Positions 1 through 56,235 of a stretch of DNA of 64,000 nucleotides are shown piece after piece (position 1 is the stretch's first letter; every line of letters starts with the position of its first letter). Location of the stretch: positions 541,665 to 605,664 of the forward strand of contig NW_019773870.1 of NCBI RefSeq assembly GCF_001039355.2, written 5' to 3'. The notes beneath the pieces are model-generated. The model was not told the origin of the DNA and did no database searches. It worked only from the letters and a program-made list of their open reading frames with translations. The position numbers were made by a program, and so were the translations under genes. The DNA is from Lingula anatina (lineage: Eukaryota; Brachiopoda; Lingulata; Lingulida; Lingulidae).

Positions 1-421
1 GTATGCACTTTTCCATAATAGTTGAGACTTGGGAGCCAAGTAATTTTTGAAATTGATTTGAAATCAGTTTTAATAGATACAGACCAGCAAAGGCTTGTGA
101 AATACTTGGCTGCAAATTTACTAGCATAATTGATAAACCAAGGAAGTTGGCTTTAGCCTTGTGATACCTTTCCTTACTAAATTGTGGAATACATTCATAA
201 ACAACATAATTCTAAGGATTTTCATTTGGGAGGAGCCCCAAGTTAGAAATATACGTATAGTTCAAAATGTTTAAGCACAAAAAATGTTTTGGTATTTCTT
301 TGTTTTTTTTTCCAAAGATGATATTTTGTTTTTGACCCCCTCCCCCAAGTCATCTTTTGTTAAAATTAATACAAGCATTAGAATTAAAAGGGATGTTAAT
401 GACTTCTATATAATTTTCCAG
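1..421 (+). other. HERC2 intron, 3' part
   Basis: This is AT-rich intronic sequence upstream of the first HERC2 exon in the window. It ends in an acceptor of the form ttttccag at 420-421. The residues that precede the first exon in vertebrate HERC2 (about 25, including the start Met) are not encoded here, so the first coding exon lies outside the window. Confidence 0.75.
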
Positions 422-44102
<43,681 letters not shown>

Positions 44103-44578
44103 GTAAGTTGTTGACGCCATCAATGTGGAGGTAGAATACATGGGAGGAGCTTATTAGACATATTAGTGAAGGCAGGTCAATAGGAGGGGGGTTCAGAAGG
44201 TTCAAACATACTGCACTTTTTGCTGTGAAAAGATCTACTTTGGTAAATTTGCTCTAGGTACAAAAATGTTTCATAGTAAAAGGTTCGCTTCTACGGAAAA
44301 CATCTCCCCTTCTCTCTGAAATTGCTGGCTATGAGCCTGGAAGGTGATATGTACTCTTGCCTTTTGAGTGTGTAACTGTGCCTACAGAGTTTTTCAGGAA
44401 ATGATAAGTATGACTGTGACACTGGTAAGGCTGGTCAGTGATGGTTCAGATAAGGAGAAAAAAAATAATACATGAATAAAACCTTTTAAAAATTGGGTTA
44501 AAGTTACAGAATCTATTTTCTATACTCATAGCAAAACAATAACACATTATTACTTATAAGTAAACCAATAATCACACA
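44103..44578 (+). other. HERC2 intron, no further exon seen
   Basis: AT-rich non-coding sequence follows the last HERC2 donor. I see no acceptor leading to conserved HERC2 residues before the repeat and gap. Confidence 0.6.
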
Positions 44579-44955
44579 TTTTTATGTACAGACACAGATG
44601 TGTCTGTACATATTGCCATCACCTGCGTCTGTCGTCGCCGATGGCGATGCCGTCGCCGTGCACTTTCCTTGTAAACACGATAAGTGGAAGGCAGTTTTAC
44701 TTTTTGGCTTTATATTTACAGAGCTGATGAATATTCATAAAACGCAGGTCAAGTTCGAAAATCAGCATGATCGGGCCATTATTGTAGAAGTTATGCTGTT
44801 TTTTCACTTTTCAGCATATATGCAACCTTGTAAACACATTTTAAGGAAAACCGTTAGGCCTGTTGTCATGACACTCACAGGAATAATCAATCTTACTAAA
44901 ACGCAGGTCAAGTTCGAAAATCAGCATGATCGGGCCACTATTTTAGTAGTTATGC
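44579..44955 (+). mobile_element. Pearl-like repeat running into the assembly gap
   Basis: The copy starts with the same TGTACAGACACAGATGTGTC palindrome and GTCGTCGCCG tract as at 12534. It carries at least two divergent copies of the 160-bp core (TTTTGGCTT...TTTACAGAGC...GAATATTCATAA, and AATCAATCTTACTAAAACGC) and is cut by the N run. The open frame that crosses it into the Ns is not a gene. Confidence 0.65.
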
Positions 44956-45629
44956 NNNNNNNNNNNNNNNNNNNNNNNNNNNNNNNNNNNNNNNNNNNNN
45001 NNNNNNNNNNNNNNNNNNNNNNNNNNNNNNNNNNNNNNNNNNNNNNNNNNNNNNNNNNNNNNNNNNNNNNNNNNNNNNNNNNNNNNNNNNNNNNNNNNNN
45101 NNNNNNNNNNNNNNNNNNNNNNNNNNNNNNNNNNNNNNNNNNNNNNNNNNNNNNNNNNNNNNNNNNNNNNNNNNNNNNNNNNNNNNNNNNNNNNNNNNNN
45201 NNNNNNNNNNNNNNNNNNNNNNNNNNNNNNNNNNNNNNNNNNNNNNNNNNNNNNNNNNNNNNNNNNNNNNNNNNNNNNNNNNNNNNNNNNNNNNNNNNNN
45301 NNNNNNNNNNNNNNNNNNNNNNNNNNNNNNNNNNNNNNNNNNNNNNNNNNNNNNNNNNNNNNNNNNNNNNNNNNNNNNNNNNNNNNNNNNNNNNNNNNNN
45401 NNNNNNNNNNNNNNNNNNNNNNNNNNNNNNNNNNNNNNNNNNNNNNNNNNNNNNNNNNNNNNNNNNNNNNNNNNNNNNNNNNNNNNNNNNNNNNNNNNNN
45501 NNNNNNNNNNNNNNNNNNNNNNNNNNNNNNNNNNNNNNNNNNNNNNNNNNNNNNNNNNNNNNNNNNNNNNNNNNNNNNNNNNNNNNNNNNNNNNNNNNNN
45601 NNNNNNNNNNNNNNNNNNNNNNNNNNNNN
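44956..45629. other. Assembly gap (674 N)
   Basis: A run of N separates HERC2 from the rest of the window. The true length and content are unknown. The HERC2 HECT exons should lie here or beyond a misjoin. Confidence 0.99.
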
Positions 45630-48488
45630 TAAATCTAATTGTCTCTCAAAGAAAGACTAAAAGAAGTCAACAACTCGCTACAGCAAAATGAATAGACTTT
45701 GAAGCAAAATCACCATGAAATACTGACATAAACCCTGTAACACCTCCCTTGCTTGTAGATTCTAAAACAGAACTTGCTTATAAAACATGCAAAAGATGAG
45801 CCATGAGAGAATCCGACGTTAGAAGACTATGGATACCAAATTGAGACATTCATTGCTGCATAAGACTCTTAACTTGAGTGGTGACCATATTGAATATTGT
45901 AGACATGAAACTGGTTTAAAATATAAAAAAATTAAACTTCTTAATAAAGGCTTAACTTTTTAAAATGATGTATTCAAGAAATACTTGATGTAATGATTGT
46001 CCCAGCCCCATTATTTGAAAATCATTTGCAGTGGCACCCCATCTTGACTTTATTGATGTTTTTGGCCATTACTTACTAGCAAAAGGAGACTGGAATTCAA
46101 TCAAATTAATTAAATGTATAACTTTTTAGAATTAATATTTGATTTCGATTATTTTTACTTTTTTATTTACATGAATGGCTTATGGTAAGAATTCACAGTT
46201 AATAGTAGTATGGTTGCCATCTTGGATATCCTGTCATATTTGAAACATTTGAAATATTTTAAATAGAGAAAGCTTCGAAATCATACCAAAATAGGAAAAA
46301 GGAGTCTGCAATATATAGTTTTATCAAAAAACATGTACATTATGCCTTTTATATTCATTTTCAATGCAGTTTGATTTTTTTCATTACGTACAGAGAATTT
46401 ATGGGCAAAAAATCAGAAGGGAACATTTGTTCAATTCTGTAGCCTTCCAAAAATTTGAACTGTATTAAACAATACTGTAGATGAATTATTGCATGAAAAA
46501 GACATTCAATTTGAAATCTAGAAAGACATAAAGCTTTCGTTCATAATCAACTCACTATAATCAACTCTTTTTCATTGGTAGTTGTCATTGATTTATGGCA
46601 ATCAAGTAAAATATGATGAATTTAAGGAAATATGAATGGTCAAAGTAGCAAGAAAGGCCTAGACATTAAAGATATACGTCACAGTGGTTTTAAAATAATG
46701 TTTCTTTAATTTCTCTCTCTATATATATTATAAGTAATGAATCAGATAAATAAGCATATTTAATGTACGTAATAGCAGCCATCTTGAATATTAATTGCAA
46801 TGTAAAAATCTGAGAAAGTTTCTTTGAAATAATTTAAAGAAAAAGTTATTTAGGATAAAAAGTAATTTAAAAATGAGTTCAAAAAAGTACAGAAATATTG
46901 TGTACGCAGTTTAGTAAGGTTCTCAAACGTGGTATTGTCCACACAGGTAGTTGCAGTTCATTTTCAACAATGGCCAACTTGGAATCATGACAAATGAAGC
47001 AAAAATAATCACTTTTTGACAGAATGAAGTGTCCAAGAAGGAAAATGAGATTGCAATACAGATAAATTTATCAAAAAATAAATATCTTTAATTTGCTAAT
47101 TATTCAATTTGATGTTTTTCAACATGCAAATCAAAATAATGTATGTTTTGGATCCAGAAATTGGCGGCCATTTTGGATTTTTATACCCTGAACAAAATCT
47201 CAAAACAATTTAAATTATTCAGTCATACATTTCATACCATGACCTGTGCAATAAATCCTCCATTAAGTAGTCTGAGATGTTTTATACTAAGAAAGGCTTG
47301 TTGACATATCAAAACAAAAAGCCCATTTTATGTGGTGGCCATCTTGGATTAGAGCCATCTGTGTTCAAATGTACAATTTTGTGATAAATTAACTGGTAAA
47401 AATTAAAAATATAGACTTCAACTTATTCAAATACATCAAAACATGTGAAATATGCCTAATTTTTGGTTGATAAAAAAAAATTTCAAATTTAGGTATTTGT
47501 ATTTTTTCACAAAAAGTAAGGAAAATGGCCGCCATCTTGGATTCAGTCGCCATCTTGAAAAATGTAAAGTGCCTGAAAAATCAAAGAAGGCCAAAGTACT
47601 TGTGATCAGTGCAAATTTCGATAATATTAAGTTGTTAAGTAACTTTTAAATCAATTTTTGTATTTACAGTTGACACATGAATTTACTGGCGGCCATCTTG
47701 GATTTGGCCTGTTTCCGGTACAAACGGACACTTTTTCAAGCCGGAAACAAGCAGAAATGAAAAATTCAGGTTCTAAACTACAAGAATCAATCATAAAACC
47801 TTTGCCTGACGGGGGGGTGCAGCCAAATTGGATTTTTTGGCCCTTGGCTCATGGACTATATATTTCCACTATATTCTCATAAAGTATACTAGGGGAAAGA
47901 TGTTGAAATAATGACCAAATATCAAATAAATAGCTTTTCCATAGGGGAGTTATTGGGTGGTAAAATACACATTTTTTATTTTCTTATTTTCTCATTAAAA
48001 TTTTCACCTGCAAACTAACAAAAAATGCCAATGTATCCTCCATTATGCATACTACAATATGAAAGTCAAATACTCAAATAAAATTAGATTTATAATTTTG
48101 TGGGGGGTGGGGGTCAAAATTCCATGGGGGGACTCACATTTTCATCATGAAAATTTGACTGGGGAGTCACATTTTATAATGAAAATCTGACTGGGGAGTC
48201 ACATTTTTGGGGAGTCAGATTTTCATGGAACACCGGCAATCTTGAGTATCCGTCAGTCAAAAGAACTGCTGCACAGTGAATCTGCAGTTGAATGTCATAA
48301 GTCCAAATTGAAACGTAAAACATATTTAATTTGGCTTTATTTAATTGTATTTACTGTATTTAAAATGTGATTTGAAAAACTAATAATATCTTTTTAAAGG
48401 AAAGGAATATACTAGATGTTTTTTTTTTTTTTTTTGTACTTTTTGCACATCAAAAACATTTGCTCCTGATGATATAAACACCATACAC
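45630..48488. repeat. AT-rich intergenic DNA with dispersed GCCATCTTGGAT motifs
   Basis: No gene is seen. The motif GCCATCTTGGAT or a close variant (flanked by GGCG, GTG or ATGGCC) recurs near 46212, 46786, 47163, 47335, 47526, 47548 and 47690. The spacing is irregular and the DNA between is poorly conserved, as in a very diverged tandem repeat. At 48100-48230 there are three short copies of CTGGGGAGTCACATTTT with ATGAAAATTTGAC. Confidence 0.5.
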
Positions 48489-49019
48489 GTGTTTGCCGTG
48501 TGCAAAGTTTGGCAGCTACACCGTTTGTCTGATACCACTATGAAGACTGCGCAATGGTTCTACACCAAAAATCAGTTTTTAAAGCAGAAAGATGCTTATG
48601 TTCTGGCACTGATTTTCGATTGCCAGTTATTCGTAGTTCAGACTTCAAACTCCGCGTCAGCCACTTTGCTTCTTTGTCTCGTCTGCACGGGATGACGTCA
48701 GCCCAAAGCGGGAGAGGCAGCTCCAGGCGGGACAGATCTGGGACGTACGAGACATGTGACTTTCAAATATGGAAGCGCCTCAGGCAAAATTTTGCCGACC
48801 ACACCCCAGTATGTCTCGAGTGGCTAGAGTCAGGTTATATATGAAATCAAGATCGAGGTGGCAATACTAAAATCTAGTACCTAGGGTAATCTTGTCACAT
48901 TACCAGACCAAATGTCACCATAAAGTCTCTAACAGTTTGACTTAAGTAAAAACCAAAAGACATAATTTTACATATCCTGAAATGTGATATTTGAAAGTAC
49001 TTATTTTTATTTATCGGTA
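48489..49019. other. Intergenic stretch, nothing recognised
   Basis: Overlapping short open frames of up to 96 codons occur at 48489-48844 in slightly more GC-rich DNA, but they have no recognisable motif or splice context. I do not call a gene. Confidence 0.4.
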
Positions 49020-49181
49020 ACTATTTTGAATACTGTGTTATTAAGCGCGTAAATTGCGTCATGCAAAAATACGTCATTTGAAGGACTTTACGAACTGAGT
49101 GGATGGATAACTTGGTCTGTAAATTATGTTGTTGATTGTCAAGAATGAACTGTCATTATTGAGAGTAAAATCACTGTCTCA

Positions 49182-49228
<47 letters not shown>

Positions 49229-49578
49229 GCCAAACATCTATTTACACAAAAAGAAAGATAAAAGTACGTACTTGGTAAATATTAATATAGGATAACATAA
49301 TCAGTGCTGTTGCATGCTGTACGATGCACGAAGACTGAAACATTCACAGAATGATGTGTCTTATAAAACTACGTCATTTGGAGGATTTAACAAACTGATA
49401 TTTGTTTTCCTCATGGGCCCTCAACTCACTTAAAAACTGTTTTATTACGCGCTTAAATTGTGTCATACAAAACTACGCCATTCGGAGGGTTTTATAAACT
49501 GGTCGGATGGATAACTTGGTCTGAAATTAATGCTGTTGATTATCCACAATGAACTTCATAATATAGATTCAAATCACT

Positions 49579-49618
<40 letters not shown>

Positions 49619-50300
49619 TCGCTGATTCCGTAATCAAATTAACACTCAAAGTGAGTTAAGTGCATACTCGGCAAATATTAATATGATAATATTATCAGTG
49701 CTGTTGCATTTTGTACCATACACGATAACTGAAATGTTGATACAAGGCTGTGTTCCCTGATCATTAAATCCAATAAACACTCAAAAAGTTAAGTGCGTAC
49801 TTGGTAAATATTAAAAGCTAACATACTGGGTAATCAGTGTCGTTATCTTTTGTACCAGGCACGAAAACTGATACATTAAAACAATGATGTGTTGGCTCCC
49901 TCCCAGCGACCTAAGTCCCACAATACAGCCAAGAGAGCTGTCTTTGTCAATTGTCACTATGAATGATTATTTTGATAACTGGAACGTAATATCATTGTTT
50001 TTTTTTTAGCTTTGACTCAATTTTCGCTTAAGATGGCCAATGACGGAAATAGATACATATTGAAATAATATTACAAATTGTTATTTGTAAAATCACTGAT
50101 TAATTGTCTATTTTGACTCAAACAAGCAGAGTTGTAGATTGCATATGAACTCACATCTTGTCACATTACCTGACCAATTAACACACACATAAAGATATAA
50201 GTGCGTACTCGGTTATTAATTAAAATGATCATTTTATCAGTGACATTGCATTTTGTACCAGGCAACATGACAGAAACGTTAATACAATGATGCCAAACAT
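49020..50300. repeat. Degenerate long-period tandem repeat with embedded (CT)n tracts
   Basis: Two near-full units (about 49020-49440 and 49440-49775) share, in order, TATTA.GCGC.TAAATTG.GTCAT, ACTACG.CATT.GGAGG, GTGGATGGATAACTTGGTCT-like sequence, a (CT)n run, GTGC.TACT.GG.AAATATTAA and ATCAGTGCTGTTGCAT.. .TGTACC. Partial units follow at about 49785-49890 and 50185-50300. CT runs lie at 49193-49226 and 49586-49612. Confidence 0.6.
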
Positions 50301-51222
50301 AATAATGGTATAATAGTTCCCTACGTTTAATTAATGATAATGTTTTTCGAGATTTTCTTATATTAAGTGAGAAGTCACATGTAGGTCCCCTGTTAGACTT
50401 CATGTTTGCCAATCTCATATTATCATTATTAGTACTCAGAATGATTTGCTCACTTCTTACTAAAAACAAAAAAAATCTCATGAACTCAGACTCAGAATTA
50501 AAGGTAAAAATAAAGTCTTGAGACGCTACAGAATACGCATTGTGCAGAAACAAATACTTAACACCAGTCGGCATAAAACAATTTAAGCAACAAGTGATCC
50601 ACAATATAAATACATTTATTCAGCGTTTCATGATAGATATAACCACCATTTAGTTTACTTAATATACAGCTAATTAATTCACAATGTCAGCAGTCACCTC
50701 TACTGCGCAGTATTCATCACCTGGTTTTAATGTTGATTTAGTCTTTATTGAAATTTATTCATATATATGATGATAAAACATTTACTATTTGGTACATGTA
50801 TATATCTAACATACACTTATTTCATAACTACGTCTATTTTATATAGTAATACACATGGGAGGAAAATTCCAAACTTCACTATAAAACGTTCTAAAGGGTA
50901 ATTTATCTAAACATTCAACTTTGGGCCTAAATGTATGCGGTTTTGGCATCGTTCTTCACAGTATATTAAAAGAAAACAAAGATGATCATGTCCCAATGCC
51001 CATGTGCTATTTTTTCTGATCCTTAAAGACGCTGATAATTAAATAATCACTTAACGGCGTCACAAAACGCAGGACATCGCGTTGAAGCCAAGTGGCTGCT
51101 ACGTGACCACGTCAGTTTATTAAAGGGAACTATTTTGAAGGTATCCTGTATTCTAGAGTGGGAATGGGAGTAAATATTTTATTTTGAATGAAACAGTTCA
51201 GTTGCTTTGGATTAGTGCATGA
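50301..51222. other. Intergenic stretch, nothing recognised
   Basis: AT-rich sequence without a gene or clear repeat. It should include the 3' untranslated region of the minus-strand GTPase gene that ends at 51223. Confidence 0.4.
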
Positions 51223-52821
51223 TTAACTATTGGTAACGTCAAAAGCGACGTGAACAACAACGATAAGAAAAACACCAACGGCAAGAGCAGTGAGAGCAAT
51301 GCACACAGGTTTTCTTCCACAGCAAATCACGTAGAATAGAAACATCATACAATGACACCAGTATTCGGTTAGACACATTCTACAACGGCGCAAACAACGG
51401 CAACATTTCACCTGAAATAGAAATATGTAGAATAAGAATAAAATAAGCAAAAGAATAGATTAATCTTTAAGTATGTATGTGTGGAATGTATATATAAATA
51501 AATTTATAATGACAGAAAAGACTTTCATCAGCTGTGTTAAGTTATAAGAAAGATGTGATTTTTTCTTCAGTCAACAGCTAATATTGAGATAGGTTTTACC
51601 GCCAATATTTCGATGTCTATTAGGACATCTTCTTCAGGGAATGAGGCTATCAGGGTGAATAGCCTTTACTCAGGAGTCTTAGGAATTCCCTGAAGAAGAT
51701 GTACTGATAGACATCGAAATATTGGAGGTAAGAAATATCTCAATATTAGCCGTTGTCTGAAGAAAAAATCACATCATTCTTATAATGACAGAAAGCGTAG
51801 AAGCCGGTCTTGAAGACATTAAGATTGTTAAGAAACACGTTTTCCCGGAAATTTCACCGATGTTAAGAAATACCTGAGTTTGTTGAGAAAAAAAAGACGG
51901 AAAAGGTTTTGAAAAAAATAGCAAATAAAATGTTCAGTTCTGTAATGTGAATCTCTTTTCGGAAAATATAGAACACGGCAGCATACACGTCATTCAATGG
52001 ACACTTTTTCTCAAAACCATGAACTGAATATATAACAAGACATGTTCAATATATTTTTTATTTTATTCTGGCTCTTATGACCAAAACTGTGTTGAGATAA
52101 TAATATATGTAATTTTCATTTTTATGCACGCTCACCCTAGCGCATCCACAAATACACTCGCACAATTATATATACTGACAAATTACATAATTTAAAAAGG
52201 AAAAGTTTAATATTTAGCGAATGAAAAAAATACCTTTACCCTTTCAGCACCGGGAACTTCATAGTGCACATTTGCAACGGATTGTATAAGCTCCATTAAC
52301 TCGTCTTGTTTCTGTTCTCGGTCTTCCCAGTCACTGTTTTCTACACACCATATTCGTTTGCCGCATTGTTTGAAAAGGATCTGGAATGGCTCAGGCGAAT
52401 TGGCAATACATTTTTCGATCGAAGTGTTTTCCTGTTTTATGACATCAGCAAATGTAAGCACAATGATACTTTTCTGAAGGAAATCGTCTCCGAAAATTTT
52501 GCGAAATTGGTTTACAGCTTCCATTTGAGTGCATTTAATTCGGCCCATTTTAAACACAATCAATATCGCGTCCACTTGCTCCATACACCTAGCTTCCTTG
52601 GATATTCTGTCCAAAATCTGGTAGTCAGATGTGGTCAGCGAGCCTAAACCAGGTGTGTCAACAATTTGGACAGTGCACGAGCCCGAAAGCCCGAATTTCT
52701 TGCTTGTAATTTTATCGTCTTTTCCTTTATACTTATTGTCCCCGGAAAGTTTCTGTACAATTTCAGATTTGCCTTGCCCTTTATAGCCAACGACAATGAC
52801 GTAATAGGTTTTGGAGGACAT
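51223..52821 (-). CDS. AIG1/GIMAP-like GTPase with C-terminal Cys-rich membrane anchor
   Basis: Two coding exons on the minus strand, 52821-52240 and 51411-51223, joined in phase 0 (AGG, then GTAAAG donor; ttcag acceptor), give 256 residues. The GTPase core has a P-loop GYKGQGKS (12-19), DTPG (55-58), and TFAD (123-126) where THKD/TNKE-type specificity motifs normally stand. The second exon adds a Cys-rich stretch (CCRCLRRCRMC, with further Cys to about 225) and a hydrophobic helix at about 229-249, then a short tail. GIMAP proteins are GTPases of lymphocytes and, in molluscs, of immune-responsive families; many have C-terminal anchors. The Cys cluster next to the helix may be palmitoylated (inference). 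A second foldback element lies in its intron. The ATG stands one base after a ttcag acceptor, so a 5' non-coding exon is likely. Confidence 0.8.
51542..51786. mobile_element. Foldback element in the intron of the minus-strand GTPase gene
   Basis: Arms of about 100 bp (51542-51642 and 51683-51786) are near-perfect reverse complements, containing GATGTGATTTTTTCTTCAG, AATATTTCGATGTCTAT and ACATCTTCTTCAGGGAA, around a 40-bp loop. No coding capacity is seen. It is probably a MITE. Confidence 0.75.
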
Positions 52822-53658
52822 ACTGAAGAAAATAATTTCAATATGAATTATTTGAAAAATTGTAATTGAAAAAGTAGCGGCTGCAAGAAAAAGAACACCT
52901 AATTCTGTTTGAAACGGGAGAAATTATTTTATTAGTAAAATGGTTGTAAACTCACAAAAAGTGGGAAGATGATTTGATTTAAGAAGGATGACTGAAGAAT
53001 AAAAAAGACAAGAATGAGAAATAACAAATGCATATAAAAAGAAATAGTTTGTTCGGTTTCAAAAATTACATTATTTTGTCTTCTGTGTGGCTTTTACCAG
53101 ATAATAATAATGATGAAGATGATAATAGTATTATTTTTGTAATTATTACTTTTATGATGATAATGGTGATGACGACGATGATGATGATGGCAAAGGTACA
53201 TGTAGCTGTGTGTACAATATAAAATGATAACAGTCCACACCTAAAAGAATCATACACACAACCAAATATTCTACAACATAAGAACCTAAATTGCCGTGAC
53301 AAAAATGCTTAGAGAATTGCCAAGGCATAAATGCAGTAGTGACTAAAGCAATTTCCAATTATAAACTATCTGTGTGAAATCGAGAAACTCTTTTCAGCTT
53401 TTCCCAGTTAAAATGAAACCACTGATGCGTTTATTTAACCCAACCCGCTAAAAGCTTCCCGCCGATTACCGATTAAACACTGAAAAAATTTCCCGCGGGG
53501 ATAACACAACTAGCATTCAAGTGGGTAGGCCATATTTGATAGGCGATTCTGTTAGTCCACTGATTTGAATGCGCTATAAAACTGACTCTGCGTACGTCTC
53601 AGCGTTTTCTGCTTTCGCTTCATCGGCGACTTATTATCACATGTGAATGTATACTTAC
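52822..53658 (-). other. Likely 5' intron of the minus-strand GTPase gene
   Basis: On the minus strand the stretch starts with GTAAGT (53658 downward) and ends with ttcttcag just before the ATG at 52821. It includes a low-complexity ATG/ATT repeat at about 53105-53190. Open frames on the repeat are not genes. Confidence 0.4.
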
Positions 53659-53757
53659 ATAGCTGTTCCTATTTAGGGGAGTACGGGCGAACTAGTGAAG
53701 TCATGCAAGTGTTGCTTTGTGCTTTGAAAGAGGAAGGTCAGCGAATGACTATAAATA
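53659..53757 (-). promoter_or_regulatory. Candidate TATA box and 5' non-coding exon of the minus-strand GTPase gene
   Basis: On the minus strand a TATTTATA sequence occupies 53757-53750. About 90 bp downstream AACAGCTAT is followed by a strong donor, GTAAGTAT (GT at 53658-53657). A start site near 53720 would give a short untranslated exon that splices to the acceptor in front of the ATG at 52821. This is inferred from spacing and splice-site strength only. Confidence 0.35.
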
Positions 53758-53759
53758 AC

Positions 53760-54839
53760 AAACTGCGCATGCTCTGAAATTCGAGGGACCTTTGCAAAGA
53801 TGCATTAATTGACAATTACCAGAGGATATCATTATCATATATGTAGAAAGCTTAGAACTTTTATCTGTTCAGTTTTTCTTATTTCTTTTATTTAATTATG
53901 GCATTGTCAGCCCCTTCCTTTGATCTCCATGTCATTACAGTTGTCATGCCCAAGTTGCATCTTATAGGTGATATATTATATGAAACAAGATGACAAAATA
54001 TAGTTTCAAACTCACCCAAAAACACCTATTTTTACACATTTTCACTTTATTGATGGTATTCTGTTAAGGATTATGCAACGTACGGGATTTACGGCCCATT
54101 CGCCACATAACCCTTAACATTAGCAAAACTTAGGCCTTTTTCCCTTTCGTTTTCCGCAGCAAAAAGTTGAAATGCTATGAGATTCTCCCTGAGCTCTTGA
54201 TCTCCTTATTTGCACATCAGCGGCACGAGGTAACATATATACGCCCATCCACTCGCACAGTGCACACCAACTTATGCTGCCAGGGAGAAAGTCGGCATTA
54301 CTCACATACTGTGCTCAAGAAATGGACCCTGATAGTCAAAACGAGGTAAAAGTTTGAAATTATGCGGTGAAATAAGTCCATTAAATTCAGCAGGGATAGT
54401 TTATCAAATATATACATTGGTTAACTTTGGCGACAGTAAACTTTCAATTTTGAAAAGCAGTTAATACGTCAGGTGGTCAAACAATAAAACTGACAGTTAG
54501 TACATCAAATGTATATCTGGGTGAGTAAAAAGATAAATACTTTACATCAACCAGGGGATGATCTTGTGATAAGGGGTGGTTGGGTAAACAACTAAAATGT
54601 GAAATTAGTTCATCGCAGGGACACCTATATGAGTGTGTTTATCGCTCCACCTAACCTCTACCTGGAGATACGTATTAACCTAAGGCATGCATACATTTTC
54701 TCAAAATCAGGTTGTTCATTCTCAGTACGACATTTATTAGAGGAGGACAGAATTTATCTCTTTAGCTCCTAAACATATTTCTAAGAGCCTGTTTTGTCTC
54801 ATTTTTTTCGACGCGTTTAGCTCCTAAAGCCACCGTCAC
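53760..54839. other. Intergenic stretch, nothing recognised
   Basis: No gene, repeat family or RNA could be supported here. The short frames of 60-61 codons on both strands near 54120-54349 show no motif. Confidence 0.4.
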
Positions 54840-55450
54840 ACTTATTCGAAATCAGCAGGAATCAAGCAGAACCAACCGGAATGACTAAATTTAAAAATTC
54901 GTACTACATTCGAGAAGTAATTTCAAATTGACATAAATTCTTGTAAGAATGTCGTTTAGAATACTCAGAATGTGCTTGAATCGCCTGGAATGATTCGTGC
55001 AAATTTCGGCTGTATTAGCTCTCAAATGCAGTTCGAATTTAGTTGAAAAACTAGATATGTCAATAATGCTGTCAGAATGCAGACAAAATATTTAGAATAG
55101 GATCGAGATGCATTCGAGTTGCATTCTGGTTCATTCTAACACTATCTAAAGTTCTTGCCTTTCGGTTCTTCCTCGAATGTGATCAGAATGTTTCGAATGC
55201 TGTCGGAATGCCGTGAGAATATTTAGAATGCAGTCACAGTATTACCATTCAGATGCCATTCGATCATTTTCCACTTGGAATGCACTTCGAAAGTTTTTAA
55301 CATGAGCAAAACATTCGGGCCGGCTACAAGAATGGATAAAAATATTTGGAATGCACTCGGAATTTTTAGAATGATCTTCGAATATCCAGGAACACACAAA
55401 GAATTGTCTTTCCGGCGGTATTCTTGCTCATTCGGCCTCTAGTGTGCCGG
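54840..55450. repeat. GAATG/CATTC-dense tract
   Basis: By hand I count about 22 occurrences of GAATG or CATTC in about 610 bp, often as TCGAATG, AGAATGC or GGAATGCA, spaced irregularly by roughly 10-50 bp. Chance would give one or two. The tract has no fixed period and no coding potential. Confidence 0.6.
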
Positions 55451-55583
55451 GTAATATGTTAGCTCTGTAATATATTACACGCTTTTAGACCGGATGTGTT
55501 TAGCAGTGTGCCCGTTTGACGCCTAATAAGTGTAGGGTGTATTTCTTTAACTTTTAGGTGCTAAGGGTTTCAACTGTTTCAGC

Positions 55584-55610
55584 CACACACACACACACAC
55601 ACACACACAC
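55584..55610. repeat. (CA)n microsatellite
   Basis: A CA run of about 27 bp. Confidence 0.9.
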
Positions 55611-56235
55611 GAAGTCACTGTCACCTTTAACTACTTTATCTATCTCTACATATAACAGGATACCGTGAACTGTCAACACCGTTAATTTCACTCTACCACA
55701 ATTACAGCTAGACTTACTCATCCTTCTGTTAGTTGACCTTGAGAATAAGCTTATTGGAATATATTTCCGAAAAAGGATTTAGGAAAATCCCATAGTTCAT
55801 TAAAGACACAAAACAGCTATCCATTTTACTTTAAAACACCTTTTATCATATTTTGATAAAGTGCGTTACAGAATTGATATCTATTTAATCTTTTCCGGAA
55901 GTAATGAACAATAGAACATCAGGATAATAATTATTATTAGTATTAATTATTTAAGCTTGGTCTAAGCTTTCATCACATGCTGATTATTTTGATACCGATA
56001 GTCCGAATATTCTACAATCCGCACCGCTCTAGTCGCTGACTAAACCCAAGCCTATTTCGGAATTAACCGCTAACTGTAGTTCAAACAGCATTAGACGTAT
56101 TTTGGTTATTTATAAAAAAAGGTTTTCAATTTTTTTTTCCAGAATGTTGTAAAAATGCTGATAAAACTCCACAAGATAACGTTATCGTAAAATTTTGTAG
56201 AATCGGTCTTCGAATCTTTCTACAAATTATAACAG
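55611..56235. other. Intergenic stretch, nothing recognised
   Basis: AT-rich sequence between the microsatellite and the long inverted repeat. No gene is seen. Confidence 0.4.

Noticed and set aside
44598-45632. Long open frame of 344 codons across the gap
   Set aside because: Most of it is N, and the rest is the pearl-like repeat.
50161-50604. Minus-strand frame of 147 codons
   Set aside because: It overlaps the degenerate tandem repeat, lacks motifs or splice context, and has AT-driven composition.
53028-53358. Overlapping frames rich in Met, Ile and Ser near 53.1 kb
   Set aside because: They derive from an ATG/ATT low-complexity tract in a likely intron.
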